From assembly GCF_006715145.1 (NCBI RefSeq), contig NZ_VFMR01000001.1, forward strand, positions 1,054,001 to 1,118,000: a DNA stretch of 64,000 nt, given 5' to 3'. The position numbers were made by a program, and so were the translations under genes. Position 1 is the stretch's first letter; the number at the start of each line of letters is the position of its first letter. Under the pieces are notes generated by a model. The model did no database searches and was not told the DNA's origin. It was given only the letters and a program-made list of their open reading frames with translations. Positions 26,123-34,299 of this stretch are shown piece by piece. Origin of the DNA: Microbacterium sp. SLBN-146. GTDB taxonomy: Bacteria > Actinomycetota > Actinomycetes > Actinomycetales > Microbacteriaceae.

Positions 26123-27463
26123 TTACTGGACGGCGGTCAGGGTGAGCGTTGTCGTGTAGTCGCCCGCGGCGGTCGCGCCGGGGATGACGAGCGACAGCGC
26201 CGCACCGACCGTCGCGCTCGTGGCCGCGGTCGAGCTCGCGAGGACGCTCGCGCTGCCGAGGCCCGTGCCGCCGACCTGCGTCGAGGTGACCGCGGAGCCC
26301 GCCGTCGCGGTGCCCGAGACGACGCTCGGCGTCCACCCGAGGAAGCCGGCGCTGAACGAGCCGGTCGCCGAGGCGAAGTCGGTGACCTGTCCCGAGATGC
26401 TCCAGCCGTACGGGGTCGTGCCGCCCGCGCGGGTGTCGGTCACGACGACGTCGTTGAGAGCTCCGGTCGCGACGAAGTTCGCGCCGTCGGCGGTCGCGGT
26501 GCCCAGGTCGACGGCCGATTCGGTCGCCCACGCCCAACCGAACGAGCCGCTCGGCTCTTCGGGGGCCTCCGGCACCTCGACGGTGATGTCACCGGCATCC
26601 GATGCCGGCTCCTCGGTCTCGGCGACGGTGAAGGCGATGTCCATGGGCAGCGCGGGCTTCAGGTCCTGGTTGCCGCCGCAGCCCGTCGAGTAGAAGTGCG
26701 ACGCGACGGACGCGCCGGCGGAGTTGCCTACGAGGGTTTCGACGAACTCGGCAGGCCACGCACCGGCGAGGCTCGGGGCCGTGCACGTGAGGGTCTGGTT
26801 CTGGACGACGGCGGCGTCGAGGACCACGCCCTCGAAGTCGGGGCTCAGACGGAAGCCGTCCTCGTCCAGACCGCTGATCGACCCGGCGCTGAAGGTCGCG
26901 AGGGTCACGCGGCCGAACGCGGCCGCCTCGAACGGGTTGCCGCTCATGTCGGTGCCCGCGCCGATCGTGAAGTCGAACGTCAGCTCGCCGGACCCGTCTG
27001 CGGCGACCACGAGCTGCGGGTCGGAGTAGATCTCGTTGGGCGCGTTGTAGATCGCGGGGTACGCGTTGACGGTGTACGAACCGTCCCACGAGAGCTCCGC
27101 CGCACCGGTCTCGGGGTCGACCGTCCCCGTGCCAGCGCTGAACTTCACGGCGTTCGGGTTCGCTCCGCTGCGGGCGTTGGCGGGGAAGGACGTCGCGGGG
27201 AAGACAGGTGTGACGTACTCCGTCTGCGTCGCGCCGGCGAGGTACGTCACGTCGCCGGTGAGGTCCTTGAACGTCCAGGGCCCGAAGATGCCCTGTTGCG
27301 CATAGCCGTTGAGGCCCCACGTGAGGGTCGCGTCGTCGACGTCGGCTGCAGCCGCCTGCGCGGGGGCGGCGAACGCGAGGCCGCTCAAAGCGAGCGCGGT
27401 GACGGCTCCCGCGGCGGCGAGAAGCCGCATCCTGCGATGTGCCGTATCAGTGCGTGAATGCAC
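26123..27463 (-). CDS. Secreted HtaA-like / WxL-like fusion protein
   Basis: 446-residue secreted protein. Signal peptide (LAAAGAVTALALSGLAFAAPAQA), then a divergent HtaA-like domain starting DDATLTWGLNGYAQQGIFG and ending near the paired cysteines of TCTAPSLAG and STGCGG. An acidic linker (PEAPEEPSG) leads to a C-terminal domain with WxL features: VTDTRAGGTTPYGWSISG, FLGWTPSVVSG and a terminal AAGDYTTTLTLTAV. It lacks the GHGG heme-ligand motif of classic HtaA. GTG 27463 is preferred (AAAGGG 7 nt upstream); ATG 27514 and 27502 are in frame. A DtxR-like box lies at 27526-27544. Followed by the DUF916 gene, its likely anchor. Confidence 0.82.
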   Translation of the reverse strand: MHSRTDTAHRRMRLLAAAGAVTALALSGLAFAAPAQAAAADVDDATLTWGLNGYAQQGIFGPWTFKDLTGDVTYLAGATQTEYVTPVFPATSFPANARSGANPNAVKFSAGTGTVDPETGAAELSWDGSYTVNAYPAIYNAPNEIYSDPQLVVAADGSGELTFDFTIGAGTDMSGNPFEAAAFGRVTLATFSAGSISGLDEDGFRLSPDFEGVVLDAAVVQNQTLTCTAPSLAGAWPAEFVETLVGNSAGASVASHFYSTGCGGNQDLKPALPMDIAFTVAETEEPASDAGDITVEVPEAPEEPSGSFGWAWATESAVDLGTATADGANFVATGALNDVVVTDTRAGGTTPYGWSISGQVTDFASATGSFSAGFLGWTPSVVSGTATAGSAVTSTQVGGTGLGSASVLASSTAATSATVGAALSLVIPGATAAGDYTTTLTLTAVQ

Positions 27464-27525
27464 GGTGAATCCCTTTCGGATCGGTTCAGGTGGATCCGAC
27501 ATCGTCCGTTTCATGAGGTGACGAC

Positions 27526-27544
27526 GTCGGTTAGGGTTACCTTA
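27526..27544 (-). promoter_or_regulatory. DtxR-type iron box, toward HtaA/WxL-like gene
   Basis: On the minus strand TAAGGTAACCCTAACCGAC matches 15 of 19 positions of the DtxR/IdeR consensus TWAGGTTAGSCTAACCTWA. Lies 63 bp upstream of the HtaA/WxL-like start. Suggests repression when iron is sufficient. Confidence 0.75.
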
Positions 27545-27560
27545 GTTACGGCCAGCGAAG

Positions 27561-27579
27561 TTAAGCAAGGCTTACCTAA
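27561..27579 (+). promoter_or_regulatory. DtxR-type iron box, toward second hmuT
   Basis: TTAAGCAAGGCTTACCTAA matches 15 of 19 DtxR/IdeR consensus positions. It ends 19 bp before the hmuT-like start, overlapping the probable promoter. Together with the box at 27526 it makes this divergent region iron-responsive on both sides. Confidence 0.78.
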
Positions 27580-27598
27580 CTTGAGTCGAGGAGTCTCC

Positions 27599-28699
27599 AT
27601 GCGTTGCCCTGTCCGCCGCGCCCTGCGCGGCATCGCGATCGTGCTGGCGGTCGGACTCTCCGTGACGGGATGCCACGCCGCCGCCCTTCGCACCGATGCC
27701 CTGGCCTCCGCGACCCCGGCGCTCGCGGACGTCTCGCCTCTCGACGACCCGCGGTCGTGGGAGGGTCCGAGCTCGGCCGTCGCGGCATCCGCCTCACTCG
27801 ACCCTGTCGGCGGCGGCGCTCCGCAGCTTCCCGCAACCGTGACCGACGCGCAGGGCACCGTCGTGACCGTGACGGACACGTCGCGCATCCTCGCGCTGGA
27901 CATCTACGGGTCGCTGTCGCGCATCGTTTTCGAGCTCGACCTCGGCGGCAACGTCGTCGGGCGCGACATCTCGAGCGGCTTCCCCGAGATCTCCGATCGG
28001 CCGCTCGTGACGCAGAACGGACACGACCTCAACGCCGAGGCCATCCTCGAGCTCGAGCCGACCGTCATCCTGACCGACACGAGCCTGGGCCCTTGGGACA
28101 CGATCCTGCAGATGCGCGAGATCGGGATCCCCGTCGTCGTCGTCGACTCGCATCGCTCGATCGACGGCATCGGCGGGCTCATCGGACAGGTCGCCTCCGC
28201 CCTGGGCGTCGCCGATCGCGGGGCGCAGCTCGCGGAGCGCACGGCCTCCGAGGTCGCCGCGAAGGTCGCGCAGATCGCCGAGGTCGCGCCATCCGCCCCC
28301 GAAGACCGACTCAGGATGCTGTTCCTCTACGTCCGCGGACAATCCGGCGTCTACTACCTCTTCGGCGAGGAATCCGGCGCCGACACCCTCATCGAAGCGC
28401 TCGGCGGCATCGACGTCGCCGGCGAGAACGGCTGGATCGGCATGCGCCCGCTGACGGCGGAGGCGCTCGTCGCGGCGAACCCCGACGTCATCCTCATGAT
28501 GACGAAGGGCCTCGAATCGGTCGGCGGCGTCGAGGGTCTCGTCGAGCACATCCCCGCCGTCGCGCAGACGTCGGCAGGACAACGCGAGCGCATCGTCGAC
28601 ATGTCCGACTCGACGATTCTGAGCTTCGGCCCCGACACCGCATCCGTGCTCGACGCGCTCGCCGTCGCGCTCTACGCACCTGAGGAGGCATCGCGATGA
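27599..28699 (+). CDS. hmuT: Heme ABC transporter binding lipoprotein, paralogue 1
   Basis: 366-residue periplasmic-binding-protein-type lipoprotein (SBP class III, BtuF/HmuT family). Lipobox VTGC near residue 26. Conserved blocks are TDTSRILALDIYGSLSRIVF, VGRDISSGFPEI, LNAEAILELEPTVILTD and LYVRGQSGVYYLFGEESG. ATG 27599 follows GAGGAG with 5-nt spacing. A close paralogue sits at 33026-34144 with the permease and ATPase genes; this copy has no transporter of its own and probably feeds HmuUV. Its stop overlaps the next gene as ATGA. Ligand inferred to be heme from family and HtaA context. Confidence 0.92.
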   Translation: MRCPVRRALRGIAIVLAVGLSVTGCHAAALRTDALASATPALADVSPLDDPRSWEGPSSAVAASASLDPVGGGAPQLPATVTDAQGTVVTVTDTSRILALDIYGSLSRIVFELDLGGNVVGRDISSGFPEISDRPLVTQNGHDLNAEAILELEPTVILTDTSLGPWDTILQMREIGIPVVVVDSHRSIDGIGGLIGQVASALGVADRGAQLAERTASEVAAKVAQIAEVAPSAPEDRLRMLFLYVRGQSGVYYLFGEESGADTLIEALGGIDVAGENGWIGMRPLTAEALVAANPDVILMMTKGLESVGGVEGLVEHIPAVAQTSAGQRERIVDMSDSTILSFGPDTASVLDALAVALYAPEEASR

Positions 28700-29787
28700 C
28701 GCGGATACTCGTCCGGGCGGCCGCCGTCGTGGCATCCGTCCTGCTGGCTGCGACCGTGGCCGCGCTCCCCGCCCATGCGGCGGCGGGGGTCGTCGTGTCT
28801 GGTCCGGAGGGAACGGCCGTCGCCGACCCCGACTACGCGACCGAGCTGACCGTGCGCGGCAGCGGGTTCCAGTCGATCACGAACGGCTTCGGCGGGGTCT
28901 ACGTGCTGTTCGGGTGGGTCGACGACCCGCAGGGAGCGTCGTGGAAGCCGAGCAGCGGCGGCGTCGTGGGCGAGGACTTCCGGTACGTGCCCGATTCGGA
29001 GTCGCAGGACAATCAGGGCTTCCAGCGCTTCGTCGCCTTCCCCGGCAGCGAGACCGAGCAGGCCGCGCACGCCGTCATGGCCGCCGACGGCTCGTGGACC
29101 GTGTCGATGGTCGTGCCGGGCGCCGTGTTCGAGAGCCGCGACCGCTCGGGCAACCTGTCGAGCGTCGACTGCCGCGACGTCACGTGCGGCATCATCACGA
29201 TCGGCGCGCACGGCGTCAAGAATGCCAACAACGAGACGTTCACGCCGATCTCGTTCGCGACGGCGGGTGCGGCGACAGGCGAGACGGATGCCGCAGCCGC
29301 TCCTGCGACCGCGGCGATCGGTGCCCTCCGCGTCGGCCTCACGAGCACGACCGTCGACGCCGGCACCTCGATCGCGTTCACGGGACAGGGGTTCACGCCC
29401 GGCGAGCAGATCGTCGCGACCCTCGACAACGGGCTCGTCTCCGTCGGTCCGCTCGCCGCGGGCGCACAGGGCGAGGTCGCGGGGGTGCTCCCCGTGCCGC
29501 GGGACGTGCGCGGCGGAACCCATCTCGTGACGCTCACGGGCGCGGCATCCGGGGGTGTTGCAGAGACGCAAGTGACGATCGTCGTCGCCGACACCCTGAC
29601 GCCGGCCGTCGCCGGGTCGGAGACGCCGATGTGGCTCTTCGTCGTGCTCGCATCGAGCGTCGTGCTGGCGTTCGGGCTGATCGTTGCGAGTGTCGTCGTG
29701 TCGCTTCGGCGCGGGCTCGTGCGGCGTCGCGCGCGCCGCACGGCGTTGGCCGGGCGCGCACCGGTCGTGGCAGGAGGGGGTTCGTGA
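28696..29787 (+). CDS. Membrane-anchored surface protein of the heme island
   Basis: 363-residue exported protein: signal peptide ending PAHAAA, an N-terminal beta domain of about 160 residues (VVSGPEGTAV to TFTPISF), an IPT/Ig-like domain (LRVGLTSTTVDAGTSIAFTG), one C-terminal helix (MWLFVVLASSVVLAFGLIVA) and a basic tail. The first domain shares the pattern YVLFG...DGSWTVS with the 158-residue modules of the large HtaA protein at 34300 and looks like a distant single copy. Coupled by ATGA to hmuT upstream and GTGA to the HtaA-like gene downstream. Probable role in heme capture or relay through the wall. Confidence 0.82.
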   Translation: MTRILVRAAAVVASVLLAATVAALPAHAAAGVVVSGPEGTAVADPDYATELTVRGSGFQSITNGFGGVYVLFGWVDDPQGASWKPSSGGVVGEDFRYVPDSESQDNQGFQRFVAFPGSETEQAAHAVMAADGSWTVSMVVPGAVFESRDRSGNLSSVDCRDVTCGIITIGAHGVKNANNETFTPISFATAGAATGETDAAAAPATAAIGALRVGLTSTTVDAGTSIAFTGQGFTPGEQIVATLDNGLVSVGPLAAGAQGEVAGVLPVPRDVRGGTHLVTLTGAASGGVAETQVTIVVADTLTPAVAGSETPMWLFVVLASSVVLAFGLIVASVVVSLRRGLVRRRARRTALAGRAPVVAGGGS

Positions 29788-31016
29788 GGCGCGCCACGGC
29801 GGCCACCGCCGCGTGCGGAGCGCTCCTTCTCCTCGCGTTCCTCGCGCCGTCCGGAGCGATCGCGGCGGATGTCGAGGAACCCGGCGAGATCCGGGTGACG
29901 GTGCCCGAGCGCGGGCCCTCCGAGGGTGACGTGATCGACGACGCGCAGTTCCGGTGGGGGCTCAATGCCGAGTCCGGCGCCGGGGCGTACGCCGGCGGTT
30001 GCAACTTCCTCAGCGCCGGGCGCGCGGGAGACACGGGTCGCGGGGGAGTCGTGTGGACCGAGCAACACGGCCTCTACCGCTCTGTCGCCGGCGACGTGCG
30101 GATCGAGAAGCCGAACTTCGCGGGCGAGTACGACCTCGCGACGTGGGCCAACCGCTGCCTCGACCCGGCGGGGAACGCCGTCTCCGCGGCATCCGTCACG
30201 TCGACGAGCGGCAATCAGGTCGTCATCGACGGCGGCAGGGGGGTTCGCGCAGACGACGGGAGCATTGAGATCCGCTGGAGCGGCGCGTTCACGGTCGTCT
30301 TCTACGGCGGCATGACGTACTGGAGTGCGTCCGATCCCGTCCTGACGCTCGACGCGCGCGGCAACGGGCGGGTGACGGCGACCGCGAGCGGTTTCGGAGC
30401 GTCGATGGAGGATCTGTCGAAGTGGGAGGCGCTGCCCGAGCGGCAGATCGTCCTCGCCGAGGTGCGGGGTGCCGCGACCGGTTCGTCGGGCGGATTCGCG
30501 ACGGAGCCGCTCTACATCGGCGTCGAGGTGTCAGGAGTCGGGCAGGTGGCACGGGATGCCGCGAACTCGGCGTACTGGGGTTCGTTCCCGGCATCCTTCG
30601 TCGAGTACCAGAAGCTGACGGGCCAGGCCGGGTACTGGGTCACGACGGGCGGTCTCCGTGATCGTGCGAAGCCGGCGTCGACGCTGTACATCAGCTACGA
30701 CGCCGCGGCGCCGATCGCCGTGACGCCTCCGGCGGCGGCCAGCGGTGCGGATCCTGCGCCGAGCAACGCGATCCGCACCCGGCCGGTCGCCGCTTCCGCG
30801 CCGGCCCCTGCGATCGCGCCGGGCGTGCCGGTGTTCCCGCTCGCCGACACCGCGACGCTCCTTCCACAGGGTGAGGCCCTCATTCCCGGAGCCGCCGCGT
30901 TCGGCGCGAACCCGGTCGTGTTGCCGCTCCTCGGTACAGCCGCGGCGCTGAGCCTCGCGATCCTCGCCGTCCTCAACCTCATGCAGGCCTTCCCCTGGCA
31001 GCGCCCCGGCACCTGA
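29784..31016 (+). CDS. Membrane-anchored divergent HtaA-like surface protein
   Basis: 410-residue exported protein: signal peptide (ALLLLAFLAPSGAIAA), a divergent HtaA-like domain starting DDAQFRWGLNAESGAGAYAG, a Pro/Ala-rich linker and a C-terminal helix (LPLLGTAAALSLAILAVLNL). It aligns with the first domain of the protein at 26123: WGLN start, SDPxL block, and GSFPASFVE versus GAWPAEFVE near the end. The GHGG heme-ligand motif is absent in both. GTG 29784 overlaps the previous stop and follows GGAGGGGG. Third gene of the iron-controlled operon. Confidence 0.85.
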   Translation: MRRATAATAACGALLLLAFLAPSGAIAADVEEPGEIRVTVPERGPSEGDVIDDAQFRWGLNAESGAGAYAGGCNFLSAGRAGDTGRGGVVWTEQHGLYRSVAGDVRIEKPNFAGEYDLATWANRCLDPAGNAVSAASVTSTSGNQVVIDGGRGVRADDGSIEIRWSGAFTVVFYGGMTYWSASDPVLTLDARGNGRVTATASGFGASMEDLSKWEALPERQIVLAEVRGAATGSSGGFATEPLYIGVEVSGVGQVARDAANSAYWGSFPASFVEYQKLTGQAGYWVTTGGLRDRAKPASTLYISYDAAAPIAVTPPAAASGADPAPSNAIRTRPVAASAPAPAIAPGVPVFPLADTATLLPQGEALIPGAAAFGANPVVLPLLGTAAALSLAILAVLNLMQAFPWQRPGT

Positions 31017-31039
31017 CCCCCTCGCCAGACCCCTCCTTT

Positions 31040-31132
31040 CTTTCGTCGACAAACCCTCGTGTCGCCGAGGCACCCCGTCGTTTGCGCGCAAGAACGGGGT
31101 GGGTCGACGAGATCGCGGTTTCTCGACGAAAG
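31040..31132. repeat. Inverted repeat, family C, copy 2
   Basis: Outer arms CTTTCGTCGACAAACC (31040-31055) and GGTTTCTCGACGAAAG (31117-31132) pair at 15 of 16 positions. Inside are CACCCCGT (31071-31078) and ACGGGGTG (31094-31101) around a loop GTTTGCGCGCAAGA similar to copy 1. Lies between the convergent HtaA-like and hmuV genes. Confidence 0.82.
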
Positions 31133-31182
31133 AGGCGAGGGGGGCGGGGGAAGGGGGAGGGGGAGGGGGAGGGGGACGTGGG

Positions 31183-31959
31183 TCAGCGGCGGGGGGTCAC
31201 GAGGGGGATGCCCGTCGTGGGGTGAGGGAAGACGTCGACGGGCTGGTCGTAGACCTGCTCGATGCGCTCGGCCGTCAGGACGTCGGCGGGGGCGCCCGTC
31301 GCCACGACGCGGCCTGCCGAGAGCAGCGTGACGCGGTCGGCCGACGACAGGGCGGCGTTGAGGTCGTGCAGCACGACCGCGACCGCCGCTCCCTCGCGGG
31401 CGCGGCGCCGGGCGATCGCCAGCACGTCCTCCTGGTGCTTGAGATCGAGGGCCGCCGTCGGCTCGTCCAGGAGCAGGATGCCGGTGGCTTGAGCCAGCAC
31501 GCGAGCGAGCGCCACCCGTGCGCGCTCACCGCCGGACAGCGAAGGGATCGTGCGCTGGGCGAGGCCCGTGACATCCGTGTCGTCCATGGCCTTCCGGATC
31601 ATTGCGTCGTCGTCCTCCTCCTGCGGTGTGCGCCGCCACGGCGCCCGCCCCATCTCGACGACCTGCGTCACCGTGAACGGGAAGGTCACGGCGTTCTGCT
31701 GCAAGAGGACTGCGCGCAGGCGGGCGAGGTCGCGCGCGTGGTAGTCGCCGATCACGCGGCCGTCGAGGAGCGCCTCTCCTGAAGTGGCGGCGACGTCGCC
31801 CGCGAGCACGCCGAAGAGCGTCGACTTGCCCGCGCCGTTCGGACCGACGAGGGCGTGCACCTCGCCGTCGTGCACCTCGACCGACGCGTCCTCGAGGATC
31901 GCGCGGCGCGAACCGTCGGGCACGACCGTGACCGCTCGGGCTTCCAGACGGATGCTCAT
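31183..31959 (-). CDS. hmuV: Heme ABC transporter ATP-binding protein
   Basis: 258-residue cytosolic ATPase of the FecE/HmuV type that powers HmuU. Walker A VGPNGAGKSTLFG, Q-loop AVLLQQN, signature SLSGGERARVALA, Walker B ILLLDEPTAALD, H-loop VVLHDLN. ATG at 31959 overlaps the hmuU stop as ATGA. Last gene of hmuT-hmuU-hmuV, which is headed by a DtxR-like box. Confidence 0.95.
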   Translation of the reverse strand: MSIRLEARAVTVVPDGSRRAILEDASVEVHDGEVHALVGPNGAGKSTLFGVLAGDVAATSGEALLDGRVIGDYHARDLARLRAVLLQQNAVTFPFTVTQVVEMGRAPWRRTPQEEDDDAMIRKAMDDTDVTGLAQRTIPSLSGGERARVALARVLAQATGILLLDEPTAALDLKHQEDVLAIARRRAREGAAVAVVLHDLNAALSSADRVTLLSAGRVVATGAPADVLTAERIEQVYDQPVDVFPHPTTGIPLVTPRR

Positions 31960-33029
31960 CCCCAGCCTCCCGCCCGGCGGCGCGTCCGAACGAGGAGCCA
32001 CAGGAAGAAGGGTCCGCCGACGAGGGCCGTGAGCATCCCGATCGGAAGATCGGCCATCGGTACGGCAGTTCGCGCGATGAGATCGGCGAGGGCGATCAGC
32101 AGCGCACCGCCGAGCGTCGAGGTCACCATGAGGGGAAGGTGCGCCGGGCCGATCGCCATGCGCATGAGGTGCGGCACGACGAGGCCGACGAAGCCGATGA
32201 TCCCCGCGAACGCGACCGCCGCGCACACGAGCAGGGCCACCGTGACGATGACGACGACGCGGAGCAGCTCGACGCGCACACCGAGGTGTCGCGCCGTGCG
32301 CTCGCCGAGGGCGAAGAGATCGAGGCGGCGCGAGACGGCGAAAGCGATGACGGTTCCGACCAGGACGAGCGGCGCGACAACGGCGATGTTCTGCCACAGC
32401 GCGCCGTTGAGGCTCCCGAGCTGCCAGAACACGATCTGCTCGCGCGTCGCGGTCGTGCCGAGGAACGTCATGAACGCGAGGCCCGCCCCCGCGATGGCGT
32501 TGACCGCGATGCCCGTGAGGAGGAGCGTCACGACCTCCGTCCGTCCGCCTGACCGGCTCACGAAGTAGACGGCGAAGACGGCGGCGAGACCCCCGACGAA
32601 AGCCCACGCGGGCGTCGCCCACATGCCGGCGGCCGTGATCCCGAGCGTGATGCTCGCCGCGGCGCCGAGCGCCGCACCCGACGAGACGCCGACGACAGCG
32701 GCATCCGCCAGCGGATTGCCGAAGATCGCCTGCATCAGGACGCCCGACACCGCGAGCGCCGCCCCGACGAGCAGGCCGAGCACAACGCGGGGGAGTCGGA
32801 TCTCCATGACGACGCCGGCCGCCGTCGGGGCGGCGGGGGCGAGATCCGTATCGATTCCGAGGGAGTGCAACAGGATGCCGAGGACTTCGGCGGGCGCGAG
32901 GGGATACTGCCCGATGCCGAGCGACACGACGACGGTCACGACGAGGGCGAGCGCGAGGAGGACGCTCAGCACGACGAAGCGAGGCGTGCGCGCTGTCGAG
33001 GGAGTGGGGACGACGACCTCGCTCGTCAT
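31956..33029 (-). CDS. hmuU: Heme ABC transporter permease
   Basis: 357-residue FecCD-family permease with about ten helices. Family blocks: RLPRVVLGLLVGAALAVSGV, QAIFGNPLADAAVVGVSSGAALGA, GFVGLVVPHLMRM and PADLPIG-like MADLPIGMLTALVGGPFF. Start overlaps the hmuT stop (33026-33029) as ATGA. Transports the ligand delivered by HmuT into the cytosol. Confidence 0.95.
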   Translation of the reverse strand: MTSEVVVPTPSTARTPRFVVLSVLLALALVVTVVVSLGIGQYPLAPAEVLGILLHSLGIDTDLAPAAPTAAGVVMEIRLPRVVLGLLVGAALAVSGVLMQAIFGNPLADAAVVGVSSGAALGAAASITLGITAAGMWATPAWAFVGGLAAVFAVYFVSRSGGRTEVVTLLLTGIAVNAIAGAGLAFMTFLGTTATREQIVFWQLGSLNGALWQNIAVVAPLVLVGTVIAFAVSRRLDLFALGERTARHLGVRVELLRVVVIVTVALLVCAAVAFAGIIGFVGLVVPHLMRMAIGPAHLPLMVTSTLGGALLIALADLIARTAVPMADLPIGMLTALVGGPFFLWLLVRTRRRAGGWG

Positions 33030-34144
33030 GACGTCGCGCTGGCCGTGGGCGAGTCGGCCGGGGCGTAGACGGCACGCGCGAGCGCACGGATGATGTCGGC
33101 CGAGCGCGGCCCGAAGCTCAGGATCGCGGTGTCGGCCATGTCGACGACGCGTCGGTGGATGCCAGCGGGGGTCTGTGCGATCGCGGGGATGGTCTCGATG
33201 AGCCCGTCGATCCCGCCGACGGACGCGAGCCCGTCGGTCATCATGACGAGCACGTCAGGGCGCGCGGCGACGAGCGCCTCCGCCGTGAGGGGCTTCATGC
33301 CCTCCCAGCCGATCTCGCTCGCGACATCGACCCCGCCGACGGCCTCGATGAGCGAATCGGCACCGGAGTCGCGACCGAAGATGTAGTACACGTTGGCGCT
33401 GCCCCGCACGTAGAGGAAGAGCATGCGCGGGCGGTCGGCCGCGGCATCCGGAATCACCTCGGCGATCTCTGCCGTCGCTGCGTCGATGTCGGCGTCGAGC
33501 TGCGCGATGAGCGCTTCTCCGCGAGCGGGCGCACCGAGGGCCGTGGCGATCTCGGTCACGAGTTCGTCGGTCGTGTCGAGCCGACGGTCCGACGAGATGA
33601 CGACGACGGCGACACCAGCGTCGCGCAGCTGCTGGCGCACTTCTTTCGGGCCGATCGTCGTGTCGGTAAGCATGATCGTGGGGGCGATCTCGAGGATCGC
33701 TTCGGCGTTGAGCGTATGACCCGTTTTCGTGACGACGGGGAGGTCATCCGTGCCGGCGAAGTCGGTCGACGAGTCGCGGCCGACGACCTGATCGCCGAAC
33801 CCGAGGGCGAACACGGTCGCAGCGATCGTGCCGGAGATGTCGACCGGCAGGATGCGCGATGTGTCGGCCACCTCGACGGTCCGGCCCTCGGCATCCGTCA
33901 GTGTCACGGGCAGGACGGGTGTCGACGTGTCGGCGACGACGTCGACCGCGCGCGTGGGAAGGCACGCGGTCGACGGCCCTTCGACCGCGCGAGGGTCTGG
34001 GGCGAGGTCGAGCTCGGCCAGCGCGACGCTCGCCGAGGGGCAGTCTGCATCGACGGGAGCGGTGCCGACAGCCCCCGCCGCGGCGCATCCCGTGAGCACG
34101 AGGGCAGCTGTGGCGAGGAGGGCGAGGGCGCGTGCAGACCGCAT
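33026..34144 (-). CDS. hmuT: Heme ABC transporter binding lipoprotein, paralogue 2
   Basis: 372-residue binding lipoprotein, lipobox LTGC near residue 19. Closely similar to the protein at 27599: VADTSRILPVDISGTIAATV, LNAEAILEIAPTIMLTD, MLFLYVRGSANVYYIFGRDSG, and MKPLTAEALVAARPDVLVMM. First gene of the hmuTUV operon; its ATG lies at the edge of the DtxR-like box 34144-34162. Divergent from the large HtaA protein, the arrangement also known for hemin-uptake loci of corynebacteria. Confidence 0.94.
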   Translation of the reverse strand: MRSARALALLATAALVLTGCAAAGAVGTAPVDADCPSASVALAELDLAPDPRAVEGPSTACLPTRAVDVVADTSTPVLPVTLTDAEGRTVEVADTSRILPVDISGTIAATVFALGFGDQVVGRDSSTDFAGTDDLPVVTKTGHTLNAEAILEIAPTIMLTDTTIGPKEVRQQLRDAGVAVVVISSDRRLDTTDELVTEIATALGAPARGEALIAQLDADIDAATAEIAEVIPDAAADRPRMLFLYVRGSANVYYIFGRDSGADSLIEAVGGVDVASEIGWEGMKPLTAEALVAARPDVLVMMTDGLASVGGIDGLIETIPAIAQTPAGIHRRVVDMADTAILSFGPRSADIIRALARAVYAPADSPTASATS

Positions 34145-34162
34145 GAGGTGAGGCTAACCTTA
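34144..34162. promoter_or_regulatory. DtxR-type iron box at hmuTUV
   Basis: TGAGGTGAGGCTAACCTTA matches 17 of 19 positions of TWAGGTTAGSCTAACCTWA, the best in the window. It touches the first base of the hmuT start codon, so binding would block transcription or early elongation of hmuTUV. Confidence 0.85.
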
Positions 34163-34204
34163 ACTTGACGATGACCGGGAAAACCGCGTACGTTCGAGGC
34201 GAGT

Positions 34205-34223
34205 TTAGGTTAGGCAACCCTCA
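34205..34223. promoter_or_regulatory. DtxR-type iron box at large HtaA gene
   Basis: TTAGGTTAGGCAACCCTCA matches 16 of 19 consensus positions with a perfect left half. Lies 77 bp before the GTG start of the large HtaA protein; probable iron operator of that gene. Confidence 0.82.
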
Positions 34224-34299
34224 AACTCGAATCCACCCGATCGCAGAGACGCGCCGGCAGCGTGCCCTCGCGCGTGTGCCGGACGACCCCGGAGACCTT

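Noticed and set aside
34165..34299. Upstream ATG (34165) as start of the large HtaA protein
   Set aside because: The added 45 residues overlap the DtxR-like box region, are not signal-peptide-like, and GTG 34300 has a ribosome site directly before a good signal peptide.
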